From the NCBI RefSeq assembly GCF_019749955.1, contig NZ_JAIEPC010000009.1, positions 62,001-126,000 on the forward strand: DNA of 64,000 bases, read 5' to 3'. The DNA is from Sphingomonas sp. (GTDB lineage: Bacteria > Pseudomonadota > Alphaproteobacteria > Sphingomonadales > Sphingomonadaceae). The position numbers were made by a program, and so were the translations under genes. The notes beneath the pieces were generated by a model that saw only the letters and a program-made list of their open reading frames with translations, was not told where the DNA came from and made no database searches. How positions within the stretch are numbered: the first letter of the stretch is position 1; each line of letters starts with the position of its first letter. Positions 37,307-46,531 of the stretch are shown piece after piece.

Positions 37307-38517
37307 GGCTTCAGCGTATCGGCTTTTTCGGTTAGCTTTTGGTAAACAGGCTCATAACGCCCGATATTGACGGCCCAATTCCGCTCGGCAGCGACGAAAG
37401 CACGACCGCGTGCACGGCGCGCGTCCCAGCCGCCACGATCAGCAAGCAAGGCGGCGAGCGCTGCTGCCATTGCAGCCGGATCATCGGGCGCGAACAGGGT
37501 GCCGGTCACGCCGTCTTCGATCAGCTCGCGGTGGCCGCCGACGTCGGACGCCGCCACCAACCGGCCCTGCGCCATCGCTTCGAGCGGCTTGAGCGGCGTG
37601 ACGAGGTCGGTGAGCCGCATTTTCTTGCGCGGATACGCCAGCACATCGATGATGCTGTAATAGCGCTCGACCTGCTGGTGCGGCACACGCCCGACGAAAT
37701 GGATATGCGCAGCCACCGGCGACGCCGCCGCCTGCGCGCGCAAGGCCTCCTCGCAGGGTCCGCCGCCGACCAGCACCAGCTTTGCGCGCGGCCGTGCAGC
37801 GACGAGCGCGGGCATCGCTGCAATCAGGTCATCGAGCCCTTCATAGGCATAGAAGCTGCCGATAAAGCCCATCACTTCGTCACCGGTTACCCCCAGTTGG
37901 GTTGCGAGCGCGGTGTCATATGCGGCGGGTTCGCCGAACAGCGTCAGGTCCACGCCATTGGGCGACACCATGATCTTCGCCGGATCGATGCCGCGCGCGA
38001 CCAAGTCGCCGCGGAGCCCTTCGCAGATCACTGCAACCGCATCGGCGCGGCGCACGGCCCAGGTCTCAAGCAGCCGCGTCGCGCGGTAGCGCAGCGATCC
38101 TTCGGTGCCGGTTTCATTGCCGACCGCTGCATCCTCCCAAAAGGCGCGGATCTCATAGACCAAAGGCAAGCCGAACCGCTTGCGCGCGCGCAGCGCCGCC
38201 AGCGCATCGAGCACGGGCGAATGCGCGTGGAGGATGTCGGGGCGAAAATCGGCGATCACGTCGCCAATGCGATCGGCAAAAGCACTGATTTCGCGCCACT
38301 CGCCAATCGGTGCGCGTGCCAGGACCGTAGGCCGGGTCCGGTGGAAATCGATACCGTCGACCGTTTCTGCCGACGCGGGCGCGTCGCCGTGGCGCGGACC
38401 GGTGACCGCCGCCACCTGCCAGCCGCGCGCGATCTGCGCTTTCAGGATCGCACGGGTGCGAAAGGTGTAGCCGCTATGCAGCGGCAGACCATGGTCGAGA
38501 ATATGCAGGATCCGCAT
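37276..38517 (-). CDS. Exosortase A-associated glycosyltransferase (TIGR04063-like)
   Basis: A 413-residue GT4-type glycosyltransferase. The opening MRILHILDHGLPLHSGYTF is characteristic of the PEP-CTERM/exosortase-A-associated group. A GT-B fold is supported by the C-terminal nucleotide-sugar segment (VTPLKPLEAMAQG, then GTLFAPDDP). The start at 38517 matches the family start; an ATG seven codons upstream is less likely. It probably builds the exopolysaccharide exported together with exosortase-sorted proteins; no exosortase gene is in the window. Confidence 0.9.
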   Translation of the reverse strand: MRILHILDHGLPLHSGYTFRTRAILKAQIARGWQVAAVTGPRHGDAPASAETVDGIDFHRTRPTVLARAPIGEWREISAFADRIGDVIADFRPDILHAHSPVLDALAALRARKRFGLPLVYEIRAFWEDAAVGNETGTEGSLRYRATRLLETWAVRRADAVAVICEGLRGDLVARGIDPAKIMVSPNGVDLTLFGEPAAYDTALATQLGVTGDEVMGFIGSFYAYEGLDDLIAAMPALVAARPRAKLVLVGGGPCEEALRAQAAASPVAAHIHFVGRVPHQQVERYYSIIDVLAYPRKKMRLTDLVTPLKPLEAMAQGRLVAASDVGGHRELIEDGVTGTLFAPDDPAAMAAALAALLADRGGWDARRARGRAFVAAERNWAVNIGRYEPVYQKLTEKADTLKPWSRPSAARA

Positions 38518-38623
38518 GACCAGCGCCTTGCCACGCAAGTGTTTAACGCCGCGTCAACCCGGCCGGGCCTATGCCGGAAAAAGGGCGGGCGACGGTGGCC
38601 GTCCGCAGGCGACAGGCAGGGCC

Positions 38624-38746
38624 ATGATCGACAATTTCGCGCTCGGACTCAGCCATTTGCTGATGATGATCGCGGCCATCATCCTGCTGCGCCGCCGCGA
38701 TCTCGATCGCGAAGACCCGGCGCGCAAGGACGACACGCGTGCGTGA
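38624..38746 (+). CDS. Small single-helix membrane protein (40 aa)
   Basis: A 40-residue frame (MIDNFALGLSHLLMMIAAII) with one membrane helix and a strongly charged tail rich in R, D and K. AGGCAGGG precedes the ATG. The stop overlaps the ligase GTG start by eight bases, so translation is coupled. The function is unknown. Confidence 0.6.
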   Translation: MIDNFALGLSHLLMMIAAIILLRRRDLDREDPARKDDTRA

Positions 38747-40100
38747 TTTCGCTTTTGTCGGCTTCCTGTTTGCACTGTTCGGCCTCGGCTTTCGTCGGCC
38801 GTTCCTGTTCGTGCTTGTCTATGTCTATATCGATCTCGTCTCGCCGCAGCGACTGACCTATTTGCTGCTCAATTCGGTGCCGATCTCGCTGATTGCGGTC
38901 ATATTCGCGGTCGGTGGTTGGTTGATCGCCGACGACAAGCGCGACACGCGCGTTGCCCCGCGTCAGTTCCTGTTGCTCGCGCTGCTCGTCTATTGCGCGA
39001 TCACGACCCGCAACGCCGATTTCCCGATCGACGCGGTCGGCAAGTGGGACTGGGTTTGGAAAGCGCTGGCGTTCGCGATTTTCCTGCCGCTGACGTTGCG
39101 CACGAAGCTGCGCATCGAAGCCTTGCTACTGTTCATGATCCTGTCGGCGGCGTCGATCATCATCGTCGGTGGCATCAAGACAATTTTTTCCGGTGGCGGT
39201 TATGGCTCACTCAACTTGATGGTCTCGAGCAATTCGGGACTGTACGAAGGCAGCACAATCTCGACGATCGCCGTCGCGATTGTGCCCTTGATACTCTGGT
39301 TCACGCGGCACGGCACGATCTTTCCGCCCAACTGGAAAGTGACATTATTCTGTTACGCGCTGGTGTTCGCCTGTCTGCTGATCCCGGTCGGGACATCGAC
39401 GCGAACGGGCTTGCTGTGCATCGTGCTGCTGGCTGCGCTGATGCTGCGCGATGCCAAGCGCCGGCTGATCTATCTTGCACTGATCGCGGCGTCGCCGGCG
39501 GTGGTCTACCCGTTTTTGCCGCCGTCGTTCATCGAGCGGATGCAGACGATCAAGGGCTATCAGGGCGACACATCGGCCTCAACGCGAGTCGCGGTGTGGG
39601 TGTGGACGGTCGACTATGTGAAGACGCACCCGTTCGGTGGGGGGTTCGAGGCCTATCTCGGCAACAAGCTGCGCTTCGAAACAGTGAAAGCCACCGGCGA
39701 GGGCAATAACATCGCCTTTCAGCGCAAGCTCGAAGTCGACAAGGCGCGCGCGTACCACAGCGCCTATTTCGAAATGCTCGGCGAACAGGGCTATTTCGGG
39801 CTCGGGCTGTGGCTGCTGATCAATGTTGCGGGCATCTTCCGGATGGAAGTGATCCGGCAACGCCATCGCAAGGAAGAACAGCTCGCCTGGGCCGTGCAAT
39901 TGGCGAGCGCGCTGCAAACCGCGCATATCGTCTATCTGCTCGGCGCGGCCTTCGTCGCCATCGCGTTCCAGCCGTTCATTTACATGCTGATCGGCGCGCA
40001 AATCGGGCTCGATATCTATCTCGCACGCAAACGGGCGGAGACATTGTGGCAGCCGTTCCGACGCAAACGTCCGACCGCACCGCCGGTCGCGGCGGCATGA
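38739..40100 (+). CDS. O-glycosylation ligase, exosortase A system-associated
   Basis: A 453-residue integral membrane protein of the O-antigen ligase/Wzy-like superfamily (TIGR03097, DUF5935 at the N-terminus). About 11 membrane helices are visible. A large periplasmic loop near residue 290-340 carries the conserved TRVAVWVW and HPFGGGF segments. The start is a GTG coupled to the preceding small gene. It is expected to polymerise or transfer glycan chains at the periplasmic face. Confidence 0.88.
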   Translation: MRDFAFVGFLFALFGLGFRRPFLFVLVYVYIDLVSPQRLTYLLLNSVPISLIAVIFAVGGWLIADDKRDTRVAPRQFLLLALLVYCAITTRNADFPIDAVGKWDWVWKALAFAIFLPLTLRTKLRIEALLLFMILSAASIIIVGGIKTIFSGGGYGSLNLMVSSNSGLYEGSTISTIAVAIVPLILWFTRHGTIFPPNWKVTLFCYALVFACLLIPVGTSTRTGLLCIVLLAALMLRDAKRRLIYLALIAASPAVVYPFLPPSFIERMQTIKGYQGDTSASTRVAVWVWTVDYVKTHPFGGGFEAYLGNKLRFETVKATGEGNNIAFQRKLEVDKARAYHSAYFEMLGEQGYFGLGLWLLINVAGIFRMEVIRQRHRKEEQLAWAVQLASALQTAHIVYLLGAAFVAIAFQPFIYMLIGAQIGLDIYLARKRAETLWQPFRRKRPTAPPVAAA

Positions 40101-41173
40101 CCGCGCCCGAACTTCGCGCGCTGACCAGCGTGCGCGGGCTGGCGGCGTGGTTTGTCGTGCTGTTCCACATCCGGGGCAGCATCGCGGGACTGCCGCGCGC
40201 CGTCGAAGCGCTGCTCGCCAAGGGCTATCTGGCGGTCGATTTCTTCTTCCTGCTGTCGGGCTTCGTGATCTGGCTGACCTATGCCGAGCGGTTGCGGGCG
40301 GAGGGGCCAGCGGGCGTGCCGCGCTTCCTGTGGCGGCGGATCGCGCGGATCTGGCCGCTGCATCTGGTGATATTGGGCGCGGGCGTCGCGCTCGCGCTGC
40401 TGCTGGCGGCGACCGGGCGGCACGATCCGGCGCGCTTCCCGTTCGACGAGCTGCCGCTGCATGTGCTGCTGCTCCAGAATTGGGCGTTCACGCAGGCGCT
40501 GAGCTGGAATGATCCGGCGTGGTCGATCAGTTGTGAGCTGGCGGCCTATCTGGTCTTTCCCTGGGCCGTGTTCGCGGTCGATTGGCGGCGGTTGCCGGCC
40601 TGGGCGGTGGTCGGCGCGGTCGCGGGGATGATCACGCTGCTGCACCTGATCATGAACGCGGGTGGCGCGACAATGCTTGGCAGCGGCATCACGCGCTTCG
40701 GGGTGGTTCGGTGCCTCGCCGAATTCGGTGCAGGCACTGCGGTGGCGGCGCTGTGGCAGCGGTGGCAGGACCGCCGTGACGCTGTGGTGGCGGCGCTGCT
40801 GGTCACGGTTGGCGCCGCGAGCGGTTGGGCGCTCGGCATGCCTGAGACGCTGACCGTGCCCTTGCTGTTCGCCGCTGCCCTGCTCGCGCTGGCGCTGACG
40901 TCGGGCGCGCGCGGCAATCCGCTTGAGGGGCGCGCGCTCCATTATCTCGGCCAGATCAGCTATTCGACCTATCTGGCGCATTATCTGCTGTTCTTCGCGT
41001 TCAAGCTGGCATTCGTGCGCGATGCGAGCGATGTGCCGCTTGCGCTGATTGCGCTGTATCTGGCGATGGTGCTGGCGAGTTCGGTCTGGCTGTTCCACGG
41101 GGTCGAACGCCCTGCGCAGCGCTTGCTCAACAGCTGGAAGGTCCGCGCGCCTTCCCCAAACAGCGCCGCCTAG
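40097..41173 (+). CDS. Acyltransferase family 3 membrane protein
   Basis: A 358-residue OafA/YrhL-type O-acyltransferase. The conserved start LTSVRGLAAWFVVLFH contains the R and H typical of the family, and FFFLSGF-like sequence (FFFLLSGFVIW) follows. About ten membrane helices are present. The ATG overlaps the ligase stop (ATGA at 40097-40100). It likely acetylates or acylates the surface polysaccharide made by the neighbouring genes. Confidence 0.9.
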   Translation: MTAPELRALTSVRGLAAWFVVLFHIRGSIAGLPRAVEALLAKGYLAVDFFFLLSGFVIWLTYAERLRAEGPAGVPRFLWRRIARIWPLHLVILGAGVALALLLAATGRHDPARFPFDELPLHVLLLQNWAFTQALSWNDPAWSISCELAAYLVFPWAVFAVDWRRLPAWAVVGAVAGMITLLHLIMNAGGATMLGSGITRFGVVRCLAEFGAGTAVAALWQRWQDRRDAVVAALLVTVGAASGWALGMPETLTVPLLFAAALLALALTSGARGNPLEGRALHYLGQISYSTYLAHYLLFFAFKLAFVRDASDVPLALIALYLAMVLASSVWLFHGVERPAQRLLNSWKVRAPSPNSAA

Positions 41174-41223
41174 CCCTTCCCGACCGGCTGTCGGCGCCGT
41201 AAGCGATGCGGATGAGGAGCATC

Positions 41224-42390
41224 ATGGCCACTTCTTCCGCCCCCGCGCCGACGCGCGCAACCAACATGCGTGAGGTCGATCTCGACCTGGCGCAGCTCTA
41301 TGCCGACAGCCTGTTCTGGATCGAGCATCACTGGGTGCTGATCGGCGTCGCGGCGAGCGTCGCGGTGATGGCCGTCATCGTGCTGCGCGCCATCCGTGGA
41401 TTTGGCGTGCGCATGTGCAACCGCGACCGCCCGGGCGATGTCGGCTGGTGGCGGGTGGCCGGGCGGACGCTGTCGCGCACCGGCAATGTCTTCATCGTGA
41501 TGACCGGGATCGAACTGGCGAGCGGGATCGCCGGGCCGCCGGGTGGCGTCGCGGCCGTGATCAAGACGCTGTTCACGGTCGCTGCCGTCTTCCAGGGGGC
41601 ACTCTGGGCGCGCGAGCTGATCATCGGCGCGGTCGAACATCACAGCGGTCCCGAGCGCAGCAATGGCGAAGCGCTGTCGAGCGCGATCAACATCATCCGC
41701 ATCATCGTGACCTTCGCGGTGTTCGCGATCGCGCTGGTGGTCGTGCTCGACAATATCGGCGTCAACGTCACCGGGCTGATCGCCGGGCTGGGCGTCGGTG
41801 GCATCGCGATTGGTCTGGCGGCGCAAGGCATTTTTGCCGATCTGTTCGCGGCCATCGCGATCATCCTCGACCGCCCTTTTCGCGTCGGCGACGTGATCAG
41901 CTTCGATCAGACCACTGGCACCGTCGAGGAAATCGGGCTGAAATCGACGCGCGTGCGGCCAACGACAGGCGAAGAGCATATCATCGCCAACAAGCAGCTG
42001 CTCGAAAAGGAAATCCGCAACATCACGCGGCGCGAGCATCGGCGGCAGAAGTTCGTGCTCGGCCTGGTCTCGCAGACACCGCCCGATGTCATCGCGCGCC
42101 TGCCCGCGATTTTGCGCGAGGAAGTCGAGGCATGCGGGCAGGTGTTCGTGCAGGCAGGCTTTGCCGCGTTCGGCGCGAGCAGTCTCGACGTCGAGCTCGA
42201 ATATGACACGCCGAGCCCCGCCTTCGACCCCTGGTATCGGGCGCGGCATGACGTGGGGATCGCGATCCTGAAGCGCTTCGCCGCTGAGGGGATTTGCTTC
42301 GCCTATCCGACGCAGACCACGTTCACGGCAGCACCCGATGGGACGATGGTGATGCCCTATGCGCTGCCGAGCGCGCCGGAGCGGGGCTAG
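41224..42390 (+). CDS. MscS-family mechanosensitive channel
   Basis: A 388-residue channel protein. Three or four N-terminal membrane helices precede the pore-lining TM3 (GLIAGLGVGGIAIGLAAQG) and the MscS beta-domain (FRVGDVISF ... GTVEEIGLKSTRVR). It is a short MscS type that opens under membrane tension during hypo-osmotic shock. The start at 41224 has a GAGGAG ribosome site; an ATG 18 bases earlier is less likely. It ends convergently with putA, four bases overlapping. Confidence 0.9.
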   Translation: MATSSAPAPTRATNMREVDLDLAQLYADSLFWIEHHWVLIGVAASVAVMAVIVLRAIRGFGVRMCNRDRPGDVGWWRVAGRTLSRTGNVFIVMTGIELASGIAGPPGGVAAVIKTLFTVAAVFQGALWARELIIGAVEHHSGPERSNGEALSSAINIIRIIVTFAVFAIALVVVLDNIGVNVTGLIAGLGVGGIAIGLAAQGIFADLFAAIAIILDRPFRVGDVISFDQTTGTVEEIGLKSTRVRPTTGEEHIIANKQLLEKEIRNITRREHRRQKFVLGLVSQTPPDVIARLPAILREEVEACGQVFVQAGFAAFGASSLDVELEYDTPSPAFDPWYRARHDVGIAILKRFAAEGICFAYPTQTTFTAAPDGTMVMPYALPSAPERG

Positions 42391-45359
42391 ATTCCACCTT
42401 CGTCAAGGCTGAGCAGCGTTGCATTGCCGCCCGCGCTGGTGGTGTCGGTCGAGGTGAGCCGCTCGACGCAGAAGCGGGAGAGGTAATGCGGGCCGCCCGC
42501 TTTTGGCCCCGTGCCTGACAGCCCTTCGCCGCCGAACGGCTGGCTGCCGACGACCGCGCCGATCATTGAGCGGTTGATGTAGAGATTGCCGACCTTGGCG
42601 CGTTCCTCCGCCAGCTCGCCTGCGCGGGCGATGCGGCTGTGGAGACCCATCGTCAGGCCATAGCCCTTGGCGTTCACCCGCTCGATCGTCTCGGCGAGCT
42701 TGCCTGCGGGCCAGGTCGCGACGTGGAGGATCGGGCCGAACCATTCCTGCGTGAGCTCATCGGGCGACTTGAGCCGGATCAGCGTCGGCGGGACGAACAG
42801 CCCGGTCGTCGGCGCGTCGAGCGTCTTGACGATGCGCGCTTCCTGCTCGGCGCGATAGGCCATCAGCTTGTTATAGGCGGCGCGGTCGATCACCGGGCCG
42901 ACATCGGTGCGCGGATCGGCGGGATCGCCGAGGATCAGCAGGTCCATCGCGCCCGACAGCATTTCGATGACGCTGTCGGCGATTTCCTCCTGCAACAGCA
43001 GCAGCCGCAGCGCCGAGCAGCGCTGCCCGGCCGAGCGGAAGGCGCTGGTGACGACGTCCTGCACGACTTGTTCGGGGAGCGCAGTCGAATCGACGATCAT
43101 CGCGTTGATGCCGCCGGTCTCGGCGATCAGGGACACGATCGGGCGGTTATCGTCGTCGAGCAGCGCGCGGGCGATCTTGCGCGCGGTCGCGGTCGAGCCG
43201 GTGAAGGCCACGCCCATCACGCGCGGGTCGGCGGTGAGCGCCGCGCCGACTTCGGGGCCGCCGGGGACGAGGATCAGCGCGTCTGCGGGCACGCCAGCCG
43301 AATGCAACAACGCTACCGCCTCTGCGGCTATACAGGGTGTTTGCGGGGCAGGCTTAGCGACCACCGTGTTACCCGCCACCAGCGCGGCGACGGTCTGCCC
43401 CAGAAAAATCGCAAGCGGGAAATTCCACGGCGCAATCGTTGCCCAGACGCCGCGCCCTTCGAAGCGCAGGACATTCCGCTCGCCGGTCGGCCCGGGAAGC
43501 TCGATCGGCGCGAGACCATTCCGCGCCTGCTGCGCATAGTAGCGACAGAAATCGACGGCTTCACGAATTTCGCCCACCGCGTCGGCAAGTGTCTTTTTGC
43601 CTTCGTCGTGCAGGATCGGAATGAAAACCTCCGGCGTCTCTTCTAATACGCTCGCGACATATTCCAGGCAGGCGGCACGTTTTTCGACTGGCGTGGCGGA
43701 CCAAGCCGGAAAAGCAGCGGCGGCGCGGGTCACTGCGCTGGCGACATCGACCAGTGGGGGCGAGCTTAAGACACCGCCGTATGCGCCGACCTTTGCCTCG
43801 AAATCGAGCAAGGTCTGGCGGTCTTGTAGATCGATACCGGCAGAATTCTTGCGGTCCGCGCCGAACAGATCGACCGGCAGCGGAATGCTCGGATGCCGCG
43901 TGCCGCCCACAGCGGCGATCTTCTCGACCGGATCGGCGAGGATTTCGTCCTCGCTCAGTCGCTCGTCGGCAAGCTGGTGAACGAAGCTCGAATTGGCGCC
44001 ATTTTCCAGCAGCCGCCGCACGAGATACGCCAGCAGATCACGGTGCCCGCCGACGGGGGCATAGATGCGGCAATGGTAACCATGCTCGCGCACCAGCCGC
44101 TCGTAGAGGCCGTCGCCCATCCCGTGCAGCCGCTGGAATTCGAAATCACGGGCGTTGCCTGCCCAGTCGATGATCGTCGCCACCGTCAGCGCATTGTGGC
44201 TCGCGAACGCCGGGCGGATATGCTCGGCGTCGAGCATGTCGCGCGCGCAGGCGAGGTACGACACATCGGTCGCGGCTTTGCGCGTGAATAGCGGATAGTC
44301 GCTCAGCCCCTCGACCTGCGTGCGCTTGATCTCCGAATCCCAATAGGCGCCCTTGACCAGCCGCACATTCATTACGCGGCCAAGGTCGTTGGCCCAGGCG
44401 ATCACCGGTCGCGCGCGCTTCCCGTAAGCCTGCACCGCCATGCCGAAACCGTCCCAACCCTTCAGCGCCGGGAGCGCAGCCACCGCGCCAATGATGTCGA
44501 GGCTCATCTCGAGCCGCTCGGACTCCTCGGCATCGACCGTCAGCGCGATCCCCTTCCCCGCTGCCTGCACTGCCAGCGCCTCAAGCATTTCGGTGAGCGC
44601 GGGCACGCAATCGTCCCAGCGCGCGACTTCGTAGCGGGGGTGGAGCGCCGACAGCTTGACCGAGATCGAATGCCCCGCCGCCGCATTGCCGCCAACCGCG
44701 TCGATTGCCTGCACATAGCTTTGGAAATAGCGTTCGGCATCGGCCGTGGTGCGTGCCGCCTCGCCGAGCATGTCGAAGCTCGCGGTGAACCCCGCATGCT
44801 CGGGTTTGGCCATCCGCCGCATCGCCTCATCAATGCTGCGGCCCATCACGAAGATTTCGCCCATCATCTTCATCGCGGCGCCCACGGCCTGGCGCACGAA
44901 CGGCTCGCCCGCGCGCGCGATGAGGCGGCGCAGCGCCGATTGCTTCTCGCCTTCGCCCACCAGCGCGCGACCGATCACCAGACCCCAGGTCGCGGTGTTG
45001 ACCAGCGCGGACGAGGATTGACCGGTATGCGCGCGCCAGTTCGCATCGCCCAATTTGTCGGCGATCAGCAGATCGGCGGTTTCGGGATCGGGCACGCGCA
45101 GAAACGCCTCGGCGAGCGACAGCAGCGCCACGCCCTCCGACGAGTTCAGCCGATATTCCTGCAGGAAGCGATTGACCCACCCCTTCCCTTGCGCCGCGCG
45201 CAGGTCCGCCAGCAGCCCCGATGCGTGCCCCAATATCCGGTTGCGCGAGTCGGGCGTCGTCGCGGCACGCGCCAGCAGGTCCTTTAGAACTTCGGGTTCG
45301 CTCGCGCGGTGGAGCTTCGCCATGGTTTCGCGCGGGGTGGACGCTACGTCAGCCAACAT
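42387..45359 (-). CDS. putA: Bifunctional proline dehydrogenase / P5C dehydrogenase
   Basis: A 990-residue PutA that oxidises proline to glutamate. The flavin proline dehydrogenase half is at about 60-450 (MVRLVKGAYWDSEIK, then EFQRLHGMGDGLYE). The aldehyde dehydrogenase half has the catalytic Cys in RSAGQRCSALR and Glu in IAETGGIN. It is the short, type A form and lacks the N-terminal ribbon-helix-helix repressor domain of E. coli PutA, so it should not regulate its own transcription. Confidence 0.95.
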   Translation of the reverse strand: MLADVASTPRETMAKLHRASEPEVLKDLLARAATTPDSRNRILGHASGLLADLRAAQGKGWVNRFLQEYRLNSSEGVALLSLAEAFLRVPDPETADLLIADKLGDANWRAHTGQSSSALVNTATWGLVIGRALVGEGEKQSALRRLIARAGEPFVRQAVGAAMKMMGEIFVMGRSIDEAMRRMAKPEHAGFTASFDMLGEAARTTADAERYFQSYVQAIDAVGGNAAAGHSISVKLSALHPRYEVARWDDCVPALTEMLEALAVQAAGKGIALTVDAEESERLEMSLDIIGAVAALPALKGWDGFGMAVQAYGKRARPVIAWANDLGRVMNVRLVKGAYWDSEIKRTQVEGLSDYPLFTRKAATDVSYLACARDMLDAEHIRPAFASHNALTVATIIDWAGNARDFEFQRLHGMGDGLYERLVREHGYHCRIYAPVGGHRDLLAYLVRRLLENGANSSFVHQLADERLSEDEILADPVEKIAAVGGTRHPSIPLPVDLFGADRKNSAGIDLQDRQTLLDFEAKVGAYGGVLSSPPLVDVASAVTRAAAAFPAWSATPVEKRAACLEYVASVLEETPEVFIPILHDEGKKTLADAVGEIREAVDFCRYYAQQARNGLAPIELPGPTGERNVLRFEGRGVWATIAPWNFPLAIFLGQTVAALVAGNTVVAKPAPQTPCIAAEAVALLHSAGVPADALILVPGGPEVGAALTADPRVMGVAFTGSTATARKIARALLDDDNRPIVSLIAETGGINAMIVDSTALPEQVVQDVVTSAFRSAGQRCSALRLLLLQEEIADSVIEMLSGAMDLLILGDPADPRTDVGPVIDRAAYNKLMAYRAEQEARIVKTLDAPTTGLFVPPTLIRLKSPDELTQEWFGPILHVATWPAGKLAETIERVNAKGYGLTMGLHSRIARAGELAEERAKVGNLYINRSMIGAVVGSQPFGGEGLSGTGPKAGGPHYLSRFCVERLTSTDTTSAGGNATLLSLDEGGI

Positions 45360-45455
45360 CTTCCATCATCCGGTCTTGCAAGGCTTGCGGGAACCAGCCT
45401 TGCGGGCCTATCTCAGCGCCGCGCTATGCAAGCAAACAGGCCGGAGGGGAATGCC

Positions 45456-45914
45456 GTGACCACGATCACGATACAGGAAATGGCGACGCGCGTCGGCACC
45501 GAGCAGGTTTCCGACTGGGTCGACGTCAGCCAGGAAATGATCGACAAGTTCGCCGACGCGACCGGCGACCACCAGTTCATCCACGTCAACCCGGCGATGG
45601 CGGCGATGACGCCGTTCGGCGGCACGATCGCGCACGGGTTTCTGACCTTGTCGCTGATGCCGCTCTTGTCGTCGAAAATCACCGACGCGCCCAAGATCGA
45701 AGGCGTCAAGATGGGCGTCAATTACGGCGGCAACAAAGTCCGCTTCCTCCAGCCCGTCCGCTCGGGCAAGCGTGTGCGCGGGCGGTTCAAGCTGATGGAG
45801 CTCGTCGAGAAGCGCCCCGGCCAGTGGCAGCAGACCAACGAATTCACGGTTGAGATCGAGGGCGAGGACAAGCCCGCGATGATCGCCGAATGGATCAGCC
45901 AGATTTTCGTTTGA
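45456..45914 (+). CDS. MaoC family (R)-enoyl-CoA hydratase-like protein
   Basis: A 152-residue hot-dog fold hydratase. The catalytic Asp/His pair is in FADATGDHQFIHV, and FGGTIAHGFLTLSLMP follows. The GTG at 45456, preceded by GGAGGGG, is the best start; an ATG at 45480 is an alternative. A fatty-acid or polyhydroxyalkanoate role is likely given the thiolase and PHA depolymerase nearby. Confidence 0.88.
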   Translation: MTTITIQEMATRVGTEQVSDWVDVSQEMIDKFADATGDHQFIHVNPAMAAMTPFGGTIAHGFLTLSLMPLLSSKITDAPKIEGVKMGVNYGGNKVRFLQPVRSGKRVRGRFKLMELVEKRPGQWQQTNEFTVEIEGEDKPAMIAEWISQIFV

Positions 45915-45925
45915 GGGCCGCAAAA

Positions 45926-45947
45926 CCCCTCCCCTTCAGGGCAGGGG
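45926..45947. repeat. Short CCCCTCCCC/GGGC-AGGGG palindrome
   Basis: CCCCTCCCC-TTCA-GGGCAGGGG lies between maoC and the CMD gene. It matches the arm core of the larger repeat inserted in rnr at 57449-57549. It could serve as a weak terminator. Confidence 0.5.
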
Positions 45948-45969
45948 CTTTAGAAGGAAGCTTTCCAGC

Positions 45970-46518
45970 ATGACCCGCATCGCCCCGCTCGCCAAACCCT
46001 ATCCGGAAGAATTCGACGCGCGGATGAAAGTGCTGATGCGCGGGGCCGAGCCGCTGGTGCTGTTCACCACGCTGGCCACCAACGAGCGCGCCTGGACCAA
46101 GTTCAGCGGCGGGTCGCTGCTCGACAAGGGATCGCCGCTGTCGATGCGGGTGCGCGAAATCGTCATCGACCGCACCTGCGCCAAATGCGCCAATGAATAT
46201 GAATGGGGCATCCATGTCGCGGGCTTCGCGCCGCACATCGCCCTGACCGACGACCAGATCCGCGCAACCGTGCTCGGCGATGCGAGTGATCCGGCGTGGA
46301 CCGACCCCGCCGAGGCGGTGCTGATCGCGACCGTCGATGCGCTGATCGATCGCAAGAAGCTCAGCGACGCCGAATGGAGCGCGCTGCGGGCTGCTTACGA
46401 CGAGCCGCAAGTGATCGAAATCATCCAGCTCGTCGGATTTTACCACGGTGTGTCGCTGATCTGCGGCGCGCTCGACCTGCCCCTCGAAGCCACTGCGGCC
46501 CGTTTCCCCGCCGCCTGA
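45970..46518 (+). CDS. Carboxymuconolactone decarboxylase family protein
   Basis: A 182-residue AhpD-like helical protein. The redox CxxC-type site is in RTCAKCANEYEW, followed by His in GIHVAG, the usual proton-relay arrangement of peroxiredoxin-reductase-like members. The exact substrate is unknown. It is in the same direction as maoC and thiolase, 13 bases before the thiolase gene. Confidence 0.88.
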   Translation: MTRIAPLAKPYPEEFDARMKVLMRGAEPLVLFTTLATNERAWTKFSGGSLLDKGSPLSMRVREIVIDRTCAKCANEYEWGIHVAGFAPHIALTDDQIRATVLGDASDPAWTDPAEAVLIATVDALIDRKKLSDAEWSALRAAYDEPQVIEIIQLVGFYHGVSLICGALDLPLEATAARFPAA

Positions 46519-46531
46519 AGGAGAATAAGCC

